Part shown: positions 1-6,921 of the stretch, piece by piece
Position numbering within the stretch: the first letter of the stretch is position 1
How the letters are laid out: each line of letters opens with the position of its first letter
From: UBA4661 sp002405405
Lineage (GTDB): Bacteria; Bacteroidota; Ignavibacteria; Kapaibacteriales; UBA4661
Direction: 5' to 3'
Length of the DNA stretch: 14,630 bases
Assembly: GCA_036847245.1 (NCBI GenBank)
Contig: DAIUAL010000072.1
Span: 1 to 14,630 of the forward strand
Position numbers and translations under genes: made by a program
The notes under the pieces: model-generated
Told to the model about the DNA's origin: nothing
What the model saw: the letters and a program-made list of their open reading frames with translations, nothing else
Databases searched by the model: none

Positions 1-691
1 TGACTTCTTGATCGGCTGGAGTGTTGATGATATTTTCCTGCGACATACTGATATCGCCGGGCATACGATACATCAGCGTCGCAAAAATTCCCGTAATTGG
101 AAAGGTACTCCAGGTTGGAGTTGCAGGTAATCCAAGGACTACTACACGACCTTTGCCGACTGTGCGCTCGGTGAGAATTGCACCATCATTGAGCGCGATA
201 ATGCCTTTTTCTGCCATAACGAATGCCTGAGTTATATCAGGTGATTCCGGTAGAAGGTTTTGTGTCGTATTAATTGAAGGTGTTGCGCCTAGCTGATCGG
301 CAAAAAGATTACTGAGAAGGGGGTGTGAATTATCCATTGCTGAAAAGCGTGCAGGTAATTCAAGAGCATATTTCTTTTGTGTCCATTCTCCAAAACCAAA
401 GGCAGGAAAAACTGTAGCATTATACGAAGGAAGATTACTTTTTTCACCGCCAACAATCACTAGACCGCCACCTTGTTTGCAATATTCTTGTAAACGGGCA
501 ATGTCATTCTGTGAAAATGCAGTAATGTTAGTGCAAATAATTGCATCGAAACGTTGTAAATCACTTGCGGAGAGCGCTGCAATCGGAATAGTTTGTACAC
601 GGTGGCGTGTTCTCTCGGCGGACGATAAAAGAGAGTCTGTGCTCCCGTCGGCAGTAAGTGCAAGTTTATTTAACTCTGAAGCACTTTTAGC
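1..691 (-). pseudogene. C-terminal continuation of the BatA-like gene beyond an in-frame TGA
   Basis: Directly after the TGA at 692-694 the same minus-strand frame has 230 consecutive sense codons to position 2. It begins AKSASELNKLALTADGS and includes FDAIICTNITAFSQNDIARL and YCKQGGGLVIVGGEKS. That GGGLVIVGG phrase is typical of the glutamine-amidotransferase-like domain that follows VWA in large BatA-like proteins. A frame this long and family-consistent means the stop interrupts one gene rather than ending it. A single base change, for example GGA (Gly) to TGA, would explain it. Alternatives are a base-call error or translational readthrough. The gene continues past the left edge of the window. 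Confidence 0.8.
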
Positions 692-1732
692 TCAGACCTT
701 GGCAATCGAGATATATTCCGGAACAATAATTCCGGCATAGCGGTGGTTGTCAGTCGCCAAGACATCATTATCAATATTCACTTCACAACGTACCAAGCCC
801 GTCGTACGCGGCTCTGCTGAAATAGGCACGATGCGTGTTTGCCCTGCTTCTAAACGTACTGAACGCTGTGCTCGTCGCTCACCATTCATACTCAAGTTCA
901 AGACAATATTATCGATAGTTTCATTTCCATGATTATTCAGAAGGACATTGAATTCTATAGGTTTGTTGGGTTGAAAAAGAGAAGAAACAACCCGAAGCGA
1001 ATCAATAGAAACATTCCGTGCGTCTGCCGAGCTTTGCAAGCCAATCGGAAGAATATACAAGTGCGTGGCATCATCAAGGAGAGCATGTTTCTCGAGAGAA
1101 TCATGTCCTACCGATGATGGAAGAAGGTTTTTTTGTGCATCGGTAATAAGGAAAATTTCTTTGTTCACGGTACGAGCTTGTGTAAGAATACCTGCACTCA
1201 TGCGCAAAGCGGACACGACATCGGCTTGGTTCGCACCAATGCGGGCATTCTCAACAGCTTGGATAAGGGTACCAATATCGCGGGTATTTTGTGTGTAACG
1301 TGTATCGTGTAAATCAGCAAGAAAAATCAACGATGCCTCATCGCCATTGCCTAGTGAACGCAATATTTGCACTGCAACTTGTTGTGCTTGTTTGAAGCGT
1401 GAACCGCGTTCGTCGGACAATTCCATGCTGAAACTATTATCAAGAATAATCACTGTTGAACCGGCAGACTGTGCTCCAAGTCCGGCAAACGAAAACCGTA
1501 ACGCGGGACGTGCAAAAGCAGACACTAAAAGCAAAATAGCAAGCACACGCAGAGCGAGGAGAAGCCATTGTTGAACTTGCAGAGTACGAAGTGACGATGA
1601 TTGTAATTCTTTCAGCAATCGTATGCTGCTAAACTCGATAATACGCTTTTGCCGTTGGGTAATAAAATGAATGACAATCGGGATTCCGGCGGCAAGCAAA
1701 CCAATCAGAGCAAGAGGATTAAGAAAAATCAT
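692..1732 (-). CDS. BatA-like VWA membrane protein, N-terminal part (ended by in-frame TGA)
   Basis: From ATG at 1732 the first 346 residues carry the BatA/aerotolerance N-terminal signature: a membrane segment at about residues 5-24 with the family phrase IPIVIHFITQRQKR, a second membrane segment at about 56-75, then a von Willebrand A domain from about 93 with the metal-site motif DNSFS (98-102) and FLITDAQ later in the domain. In the family the VWA domain sits on the periplasmic side; the precise role is unsettled (historically aerotolerance, cell-envelope stress). A start 30 codons upstream is possible, but those residues are basic and unlike the family. The frame stops at TGA 692-694, yet the same frame stays open from 691 to the window edge and reads as the usual C-terminal part of such proteins. 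The gene is divergent from prfA. Family assignment is firm; whether the full product is made is not. Confidence 0.88.
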   Translation of the reverse strand: MIFLNPLALIGLLAAGIPIVIHFITQRQKRIIEFSSIRLLKELQSSSLRTLQVQQWLLLALRVLAILLLVSAFARPALRFSFAGLGAQSAGSTVIILDNSFSMELSDERGSRFKQAQQVAVQILRSLGNGDEASLIFLADLHDTRYTQNTRDIGTLIQAVENARIGANQADVVSALRMSAGILTQARTVNKEIFLITDAQKNLLPSSVGHDSLEKHALLDDATHLYILPIGLQSSADARNVSIDSLRVVSSLFQPNKPIEFNVLLNNHGNETIDNIVLNLSMNGERRAQRSVRLEAGQTRIVPISAEPRTTGLVRCEVNIDNDVLATDNHRYAGIIVPEYISIAKV

Positions 1733-1917
1733 AGGTATGCTGTATAAAAGAGAAGACAAAAGAGAAAGTTTCGTGCGCCCACACTGCATTGAAATGCGTA
1801 ATTTTCGGGCTTTCTTACGCAAAAGAGAAGCTCATTTCTGCACAACAGCAGATGGACATAAGAACAGCAAAATACAAGCAAATCCTCAACGTTTCGTTAT
1901 AGAAGAGTTAATTCATT

Positions 1918-3000
1918 ATGATAGAAGAGAAAATTTCAGGCATACTGCGACGATTTGATGAACTCAATGGTTTGTTGGCAGAACCCGATGTCGTGCAAGA
2001 CTACAAGCGATTCCGTGATCTATCGCGTGAATTCAAGCATGTCGAACCCATTGCCAAAGCTGGTGAACGTTACCTGCGCGTGGTGCGTGACTTGCGCGAG
2101 CATAAAGAAATTATCAGTACACCCGGTGGCGATGCTGACTTGAAAGAATTGGCACTCATGGAAATTGATATGCTCACTGCTGAGCGCGAAGCTCTTGAGC
2201 AAGAACTGCAAACACTCTTGATCCCACGTGATCCGAACGATGACAAAAATTGTATTGTAGAGATCCGTGCCGGTACCGGCGGTGATGAAGCAGGTATTTT
2301 TGCCGGTGATTTATACCGCATGTATCAACGCTATGCAGAACAGCAGGGCTGGAAACACGAAGTGATTGATTTTAGTGAAAGCGAACGCGGCGGTTTCAAA
2401 GAAATTGTTTTTAGTCTCTCGGGTGAGGGTGCTTTTGGGATGATTAAATTCGAGAGTGGCGTGCATCGTGTTCAGCGTGTTCCCGAAACCGAAGCCAATG
2501 GTCGTGTGCATACATCTGCGGCAACTGTAGCGGTACTCCCGGAGGTTGAAGAAGTTGATATCGATATTCGCGAACAAGATTTGCGTATTGATATTTATCG
2601 TGCCGGTGGTAAAGGTGGGCAAAATGTGAATAAGGTTGAAACAGCTGTGCGGCTTGTACATATTCCAACCGGGATTGTCGTGCAATGTCAGGATGAACGT
2701 TCGCAATTGAAAAATCGAGACAAGGCGATGAAAGTGTTACGTGCGCGCTTGTACGAACACGAATTTCAAAAACAGCAGTCGGAAATCTCTTCTGCGCGCA
2801 AAGAAATGGTGAAAAGTGGCGACCGTTCCGATAAAATTCGTACCTACAATTACCCACAAAATCGTTTGACTGACCACCGATTGGAAGGCGATGCAAAAAA
2901 CTACTCATTACAAGAAGTTATCAATGGCGATTTAGGTCCTGTGATTGTTCAGCTCCGTTTACAAGAGCGTGCTGAACTTCTTGAACAAGGCAGCATTTAA
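1918..3000 (+). CDS. prfA: Peptide chain release factor 1 (RF1)
   Basis: This 360-residue protein has the full length and all hallmarks of class I release factor RF1, which reads UAA and UAG in the ribosomal A site and triggers release of the finished peptide in the cytoplasm. The codon-reading tripeptide is PET (189-191) inside RVQRVPETEANGRVHTSA, which fits the PxT form of RF1 rather than the SPF of RF2. The catalytic GGQ is at 233-235 in RAGGKGGQNVNKVETA, where the glutamine is normally methylated by PrmC. The N-terminal coiled-coil domain covers roughly residues 1-105. The start MIEEKISG matches the family start; no good Shine-Dalgarno precedes it, which is usual in Bacteroidota. The gene is divergent from the BatA-like gene, and no prmC follows. 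Assignment is essentially certain. Confidence 0.98.
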   Translation: MIEEKISGILRRFDELNGLLAEPDVVQDYKRFRDLSREFKHVEPIAKAGERYLRVVRDLREHKEIISTPGGDADLKELALMEIDMLTAEREALEQELQTLLIPRDPNDDKNCIVEIRAGTGGDEAGIFAGDLYRMYQRYAEQQGWKHEVIDFSESERGGFKEIVFSLSGEGAFGMIKFESGVHRVQRVPETEANGRVHTSAATVAVLPEVEEVDIDIREQDLRIDIYRAGGKGGQNVNKVETAVRLVHIPTGIVVQCQDERSQLKNRDKAMKVLRARLYEHEFQKQQSEISSARKEMVKSGDRSDKIRTYNYPQNRLTDHRLEGDAKNYSLQEVINGDLGPVIVQLRLQERAELLEQGSI

Positions 3001-3037
3001 CCACACTTCATACCCTAACAAACCTGCATGATGATTC

Positions 3038-3073
3038 ACAATAAGGGGAGATCGCGTGATTTCCTCTTATTGT
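3038..3073 (+). terminator. Hairpin after prfA, possible transcription end
   Basis: ACAATAAGGGGA (3038-3049) pairs with TCCTCTTATTGT (3062-3073): 12 pairs including one G-U, with a 12-nt loop, starting 38 bases after the prfA stop. No long U tract follows, so it may be a Rho-independent terminator of weak form or an RNA 3'-end stabiliser. Confidence 0.45.
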
Positions 3074-3263
3074 ATTGTGTAGAGTCGTAACGAATAGTTA
3101 TGAAGGAATATCGGACATTATTCAAGCCCCTCAGACAGACAGTGTACGATGACCGGACAATCATCATAAGAGAATTGACTTTTTTGTTTTTTAACGACAG
3201 CAATAAGGTTTTATAGTCTATTTGTCATGCGAAAGACACTACATTGCACATATACATCACGTA

Positions 3264-3362
3264 TTGCAAATCAAGGTTGAGCATAGCATAGCATTTATGT
3301 AAGGTGATGTGGTTGAAAGATGGTTGCACAAAAAGCAGACACACCACACGCTTGATTTGCAA
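3264..3362. repeat. Perfect 12-bp inverted repeat with 75-bp spacer
   Basis: TTGCAAATCAAG at 3264-3275 is the exact reverse complement of CTTGATTTGCAA at 3351-3362. In RNA the two arms could close a large stem around the 75-base spacer. The function is unknown; it might be the closing stem of a small RNA or a remnant of a mobile element. Confidence 0.6.
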
Positions 3363-3518
3363 CATAGTGGGGATCATTTTAGGGCATGCTTTCTCTTATC
3401 TGTAGTAACCGAACGCAGAGAGGCAAATTTTATGTCAAAACAGAACAAGAATAGGGGAGATTTATGGATAATCTCTGCACAATTTTTATGCTGTAAGCTA
3501 AAGAAAAAAGTTTTCCAC

Positions 3519-3539
3519 ATACTCTATCATATACTCTAT
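3519..3539. promoter_or_regulatory. Direct repeat ATACTCTAT x2, possible operator
   Basis: ATACTCTAT occurs at 3519-3527 and again at 3531-3539, a 12-bp period, about 106-126 bases upstream of the response regulator start. Tandem half-sites on nearly one helical turn are a common layout for response-regulator binding, so autoregulation is possible. This is inference from spacing only. Confidence 0.3.
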
Positions 3540-3644
3540 TTTCCGAAAAAAAAGTGTGTATGTTATATAGAATTAATTGTTGGAAAAACATGGTATGATT
3601 TCACCAGAGCAATACCATCTTGTGCAGTATCCTTTTAAGCATGC

Positions 3645-4358
3645 ATGGCAAATAAATCTCATCTGTTGGTACCTCATTCTGATGAGGAAGAATTGCTCTC
3701 GCAAGAGCAAGAAAAGAAAATATGGACGGTAGCAGTCGTCGACGACGATTCTGCTTTTTGTTCGACTGTAGCGATGTGTATTCACACCTTTGAAGACTTT
3801 GCGCTCTTTGGTACATACTCCAGCAGTGCAGAAATTCTTGTGGCTCTACAGCACGACACACCGGATATTATTCTTATGGATATTCACATGCCCATTATGA
3901 GTGGTATCGAGTGTACAGAGATCATCTGTCGCGAGGGGTATGATACGACTGTTATTATGCTCACGAGTGCACATCAAGAAGAATTGATTTTTGACGCCTT
4001 GAAAGCCGGAGCCAAAGGATATATGAGCAAAATGGTTTTGCCGGCAGATATTCACAAGGCATTGCGCGAGGTTGCCGATGGAGGCTCACCAATGTCAGCA
4101 ATGATTGCGCGCAGATTCATCAACCATATTCAAGCTGTGTGGGGCAAAGCAAACAGAGCAGGGGTGTCAAGTTTAACCGAACAAGAACACACCATTTTGG
4201 TACTTATGGCAAAAGGACTGCCCTACAAAACAATTAGTAGTCGCTTAAATATCAGTACGCTGACTGTGCAAAAGCATGTGCAACACATCTATCGCAAGTT
4301 GGATGTGAATAACAAGCGCGATGCTATTGCCTACTATATGCAAAGTAAAAAGTCATGA
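3645..4358 (+). CDS. NarL/FixJ-type response regulator (REC + LuxR-type HTH)
   Basis: This 237-residue protein is a two-component response regulator that binds DNA after phosphorylation. The receiver domain covers about residues 27-145: acidic pocket D33-D35 (VVDDDS), phospho-acceptor D79 (IILMDIHMPIMSG), switch T107 (MLTSA) and K129 (GYMSKM). A LuxR-type helix-turn-helix follows at about 176-232 (SLTEQEHTILVLMAKG, then TLTVQKHVQHIYRKLDV). A 25-residue, acidic and glutamine-rich N-terminal extension precedes the receiver. ATG 3645 is the only start that opens the frame, because ATG 3641 stops after four codons. No histidine kinase is nearby, so it is an orphan. It ends TGA immediately followed by in-frame TAG, a tandem stop. 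cas6 follows 102 bases downstream on the same strand and could be co-transcribed. Family certain, target unknown. Confidence 0.95.
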   Translation: MANKSHLLVPHSDEEELLSQEQEKKIWTVAVVDDDSAFCSTVAMCIHTFEDFALFGTYSSSAEILVALQHDTPDIILMDIHMPIMSGIECTEIICREGYDTTVIMLTSAHQEELIFDALKAGAKGYMSKMVLPADIHKALREVADGGSPMSAMIARRFINHIQAVWGKANRAGVSSLTEQEHTILVLMAKGLPYKTISSRLNISTLTVQKHVQHIYRKLDVNNKRDAIAYYMQSKKS

Positions 4359-4460
4359 TAGGAGCGTGGTGCAGCGCGCTCTTCTGCTCAGTACAATATG
4401 AATAAGAATTGTCTCTCTATCATTTTTTTCATCTATTTCATTACAATCAGGATAGTATTT

Positions 4461-5117
4461 ATGCGGTTGTATCTTCAACTCCAAACAGCAGGGCGACAAA
4501 CATTGCCTTTTGACTATCAGCACGAGTTAGTACGAAGTTTTCATCGGTGGTTACCAGATAATGATATTCATAATGATATATCGCTGTACTCGCTATCATG
4601 GCTGAGTGGCAGTAAAGCGGAGCATGGGCAATTGTTTTTTCCGCATGGTGCGGGGTGGTTTATCAGTTTTCACGATGAACGGATTGCCAAGCATTTGCTA
4701 GTGGGCATATTGCGCAATCCTGATACAACCTTTGGGATGCGTGTGGTGGATGTGCAGATACAAGAAGCACCGGACTTCGGCGACAAGCACCGTTTTCTTG
4801 CGGCAAGCCCGATTCTGGCGAAGCAGTATGATGGCAAGCGCACACAGCATAAAATTTTTTCTGATGAGAATGTCGATGAAATTCTCACGCATACGCTCCG
4901 CTCAAAACTTTCCAATGCGGGTATCAACGCTGATATACAGGTACAGTTTGATCATAATTTTGTCAATGCAAAGACGAAACTTGTGACCATCAAGAATGTG
5001 AAGAATCGCGCCAGTATGTGTCCGGTGATTGTTGAGGGGCATCCTGATGCGGTTTCTTTTGCATGGAGCGTTGGTGTTGGGCACTGTACAGGTGCGGGTT
5101 TTGGGGCGATCATGTAG
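4461..5117 (+). CDS. cas6: CRISPR-associated endoribonuclease Cas6 (orphan)
   Basis: Cas6 cuts CRISPR precursor RNA inside each repeat to release guide RNAs. This 218-residue protein has the family layout: an N-terminal ferredoxin-like start (MRLYLQLQ), a middle phrase RFLAASPILAKQYDGK, the conserved AKTKLVTIKNVKNRASMCPV, and the C-terminal glycine-rich loop GVGHCTGAGFGAI (about 205-217) that binds RNA. H37 (DIHND) is at the position expected for the catalytic histidine, but this is not proven. An in-frame ATG 21 codons upstream would add a hydrophobic stretch foreign to Cas6, so ATG 4461 is preferred. No cas1, cas2, cas3, cas7, cas5 or cas10 and no repeat array is in the window. It lies between a response regulator and a structured RNA unit. 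It may serve arrays elsewhere in the genome or process another RNA. Confidence 0.95.
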   Translation: MRLYLQLQTAGRQTLPFDYQHELVRSFHRWLPDNDIHNDISLYSLSWLSGSKAEHGQLFFPHGAGWFISFHDERIAKHLLVGILRNPDTTFGMRVVDVQIQEAPDFGDKHRFLAASPILAKQYDGKRTQHKIFSDENVDEILTHTLRSKLSNAGINADIQVQFDHNFVNAKTKLVTIKNVKNRASMCPVIVEGHPDAVSFAWSVGVGHCTGAGFGAIM

Positions 5118-5330
5118 AGGATTGAAAGTATATGACGACAGTGGTTATTGCTCAGTTTTATTGACCATCGCATAGGAATTGAAATGTATTTGTGTGTGGG
5201 CTAAACATTTTTTTGACCCTGCAATGCTTGATTTGGTAAAGTGTGCTTTACAACCCTATAGAATGTCCTACACGGAAATCCGACAAAACATGTCGGGAAT
5301 AAATTTTCAAGAAAAAAAAATTAAAAAGAC

Positions 5331-5360
5331 TTGACTTTTAAAAAAAAACTCTTATTTTTG
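5331..5360 (+). promoter_or_regulatory. Bacteroidota-type promoter (TTG-N19-TAnnTTTG)
   Basis: TTG at 5331-5333 is followed after exactly 19 bases by TATTTTTG at 5353-5360, a perfect match to the -33/-7 promoter pattern known for the Bacteroidota primary sigma factor. Transcription would begin near 5365-5367, directly before the structured region, and there is no coding frame downstream on this strand for over 900 bases. Confidence 0.75.
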
Positions 5361-5365
5361 TAAGA

Positions 5366-5585
5366 GAAACAATGACAAACGAGTGTCTGTTAGTCAGACA
5401 AAACGCAAAGCGACATTGTCATTGCACTTTGAAAGTTTTTCGTGCTAAGCACGAATTTTGAAAACTCCTTTCGTTGTGGTGGTGAAAGGTGAGTAGGGGA
5501 GTACCCCTCGATGGGTGGTGACATCGAGGGGTAACTCGTTTTAAAGGGTTGCGGTGCGTTTTAGATTGCTAAGCGCCATTTTTAT
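5366..5585 (+). ncRNA. Candidate structured noncoding RNA, about 218 nt
   Basis: The sequence between a consensus promoter and a terminator-like end is dense in stems. (a) CAATGACAA 5370-5378 pairs with 5416-5424 and encloses TGTCTG 5384-5389 / CAGACA 5395-5400. (b) AGTTTT 5434-5439 / AAAACT 5461-5466 surrounds TCGTGC-TAA-GCACGA 5440-5454. (c) CCTTTC 5467-5472 pairs with GAAAGG 5484-5489. (d) TACCCCTCGATG 5502-5513 pairs perfectly with 5522-5533 and is flanked by GAGT/ACTC 5491-5494 / 5534-5537. (e) A terminal stem ends at 5577 before a T run. It matches no RNA family I can name; it lacks tmRNA, SRP and RNase P hallmarks. Lying on the same strand 248 bases after cas6, it could be functionally linked, but this is inference. 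Confidence 0.7.
5553..5583 (+). terminator. Terminator-like hairpin ending the structured RNA
   Basis: GGTGC (5553-5557) pairs with GCGCC (5573-5577, one G-U) and TTAG (5561-5564) with CTAA (5569-5572), with a 3-nt bulge and ATTG loop. The stem is followed by A and five T (5578-5583). This is a modest intrinsic terminator. Confidence 0.5.
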
Positions 5586-5637
5586 GGAAATTTCCTGCAT
5601 AATCTTCTCCGATCAGCACATTACGTACAGTTCTGCA

Positions 5638-6123
5638 CTATCCAATCTTCTCCGAAAACGTATAATTCCATGCTTGTTCCGTTGGTACAAGCCACAATGC
5701 TCGTGCGTGAATCGAAAATAAGTCTTCACGTTTGTAGTACTGCAAGGGTAGTTCGCGTGTAGCATGCTTGCTTGTTAGAAAATCATTGCACACTGTGAGC
5801 AAATCATGACTTTCTTCTTCTGTTGTTGCTCGTTTGTTCAACCATTGGTCAATAATAGCAATCCAAAATAATGTCAATGTTTCGTGATACCCGCGCTCAG
5901 TGGTATTTGGCGTGCCAACTATCGTATTGTAGCTGATGATCAAACCACGAAGCAGACACACCGATGCCAATGCACCATACTCGCGTACATGCCACAGTGC
6001 GACCAACAAATGCGCGTGATGCGTCCATTCCTCTATAGGGAGTGTGCGTTCGCGAAAGCGTGTAATAAGATGTAAAATATCGGCTTCGTGTGTGTAGGGG
6101 GCTGGTATCATAATTCGATTCAT
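5638..6123 (-). CDS. Conserved protein of unknown function, 161 aa
   Basis: I know no function for this protein, but its sequence resembles a widespread uncharacterised bacterial family. Conserved-looking blocks are EEWTHHAHLLVALWHVREYG (about 31-50), the run SYNTIVGTPNTTERGYHETLT (64-84), and LPLQYYKREDLFSIHARALW (125-144). The histidines H35, H36 and H38 in WTHHAH together with H80 and E81 in GYHET could form a metal or catalytic site, which is inference. It has no signal peptide or membrane segment, so it is probably cytoplasmic and mostly helical. MNRI (6123) and MIPA (6111) are both possible starts. It stands alone on the minus strand, convergent with the structured RNA and divergent from the next barrel-protein gene. 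Confidence 0.82.
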   Translation of the reverse strand: MNRIMIPAPYTHEADILHLITRFRERTLPIEEWTHHAHLLVALWHVREYGALASVCLLRGLIISYNTIVGTPNTTERGYHETLTLFWIAIIDQWLNKRATTEEESHDLLTVCNDFLTSKHATRELPLQYYKREDLFSIHARALWLVPTEQAWNYTFSEKIG

Positions 6124-6237
6124 TCCAAAAAAAGATTATCCAAAAAGTGTATAAGACTGCGATGGTTACAAACAAAAGTAATTTTTTTTCAAAGAGGTGA
6201 AAGAAAAGTTGATTTCATGTGTCCTTTAGAATGAATG

Positions 6238-6270
6238 CTACTGCCCTGCAGTAGTGAGTACTCATTTTTT
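6238..6270 (+). promoter_or_regulatory. Leader hairpin with T run just before the barrel-protein start
   Basis: CTACTG (6238-6243) pairs with CAGTAG (6249-6254) around CCCTG. It is followed by the palindrome TGAGTACTCA (6255-6264) and six T (6265-6270), only 11 bases before the ATG at 6282. It looks like a small terminator or attenuator in the leader, or simply a structure affecting initiation. Confidence 0.3.
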
Positions 6271-6281
6271 CATACGATACT

Positions 6282-6887
6282 ATGAATCTTCTCCTCATGT
6301 GTTGCGCAGTCTGCCTGTGTTCTTGGTGTACAGTCTTTGCACAAACAGAAAACAACACCAATAAACCACTCAACAGTAAGCTCCGCGTTGGTTTGGGGTT
6401 GGCAGGTAATGATGGCTTTTCATCGGGCTGGCTGTTGTCCGCAAGCTATGTTCGCCCGATTGATAATCTTTTAGAATTCGAGGCAGGGTTTTCGATCACT
6501 CATGCCGTTGATGCACCACGCATATCCCCCGGTATGCCCTATATCATATGGTGGCCGGGATCTGCGGCAAATCAAATTCTTGTCGAATCGGCAGTGAATA
6601 TCCATCCTTTGACACACTTATTTCCCGGCTGTTATATTACTGGTGGTTGCGCGTATCGAGAAATGCAGGTGTTTCGAGTCGCTGCATCTACTACATCTAT
6701 TTCTTCGCTAGATTACTTTTATCAAAACATCGGTGAGTTGGTGGCAGTTTTTAAGATAGGTGTTGATGTTCCTATTACCGAACGGCTTGGCTTGACCATG
6801 CGTGTTGGTGCCTATGGGCGAAGTGTGCCTGTTGATTATGCGAGATCTTTGCTCTTTGGTAGCATGAATGTTTCTGTTGGTTTGTAA
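6282..6887 (+). CDS. Exported outer-membrane beta-barrel-like protein, 201 aa
   Basis: This is a hypothetical exported protein. Residues 1-20 form a cysteine-rich signal peptide with probable cleavage after VFA before QT. The mature part is made of alternating short strands rich in glycine and aromatic residues (LRVGLGLAGNDGF, WLLSASYVRPIDNLLEFEAGFS, GELVAVFKIGVDVPITERLGLTMRVG) ending MNVSVGL, typical of small porin-like or OmpA-like barrels that span the outer membrane. The PITERLGLTMRVG segment resembles barrel hairpin turns. No specific family can be named and no ligand is suggested. A second exported barrel gene starts 34 bases downstream in the same direction, so the two are likely one operon. 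Confidence 0.75.
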   Translation: MNLLLMCCAVCLCSWCTVFAQTENNTNKPLNSKLRVGLGLAGNDGFSSGWLLSASYVRPIDNLLEFEAGFSITHAVDAPRISPGMPYIIWWPGSAANQILVESAVNIHPLTHLFPGCYITGGCAYREMQVFRVAASTTSISSLDYFYQNIGELVAVFKIGVDVPITERLGLTMRVGAYGRSVPVDYARSLLFGSMNVSVGL

Positions 6888-6921
6888 AGCATGTTCTCTT
6901 TGTCATTTTTTTTCTTTTTCC

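Larger units (their letters stand above)
3001..3644. other. 644-bp gene-free region between prfA and the response regulator
   Basis: No convincing coding region is present. A possible 109-codon frame starting with GTG at 3309 has low-complexity, lysine-rich content and no recognisable family. What can be seen is: the post-prfA hairpin (3038-3073), a perfect 12-bp inverted repeat (3264-3275 / 3351-3362), a short tandem run of GCATA (3281-3294), a hairpin GAGATT/AATCTC (3457-3462 / 3470-3475), and a nine-base direct repeat (3519-3527 / 3531-3539). Such length is unusual beside the tight spacing elsewhere and could hold a small RNA or control sites for the downstream regulator. Confidence 0.6.
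5118..5637. other. 520-bp noncoding region downstream of cas6
   Basis: No gene-like frame is visible. The first 210 bases are AT-rich without clear structure apart from CCGACAAAACATGTCGG (5279-5295), a short hairpin. The rest holds the promoter, structured RNA and terminator listed separately. No repeated units of CRISPR-array form are present. Confidence 0.75.

Noticed and set aside
3309..3638. A 109-codon plus-strand frame before the response regulator
   Set aside because: It starts with GTG, has lysine-rich low-complexity content, no recognisable motif, and runs over repeats and the likely promoter region of the next gene.
4398..4460. Upstream start for cas6 adding 21 hydrophobic residues
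   Set aside because: The extension looks like noncoding AT-rich leader, and Cas6 proteins begin with the MRLYLQLQ-type strand at 4461.
5366..5585. Assignment of the structured RNA to tmRNA, SRP RNA, RNase P RNA or 6S RNA
   Set aside because: Their conserved core sequences and overall folds are not seen.
5118..5637. CRISPR array next to cas6
   Set aside because: No unit is repeated at regular spacing; only one repeat-like hairpin is present.
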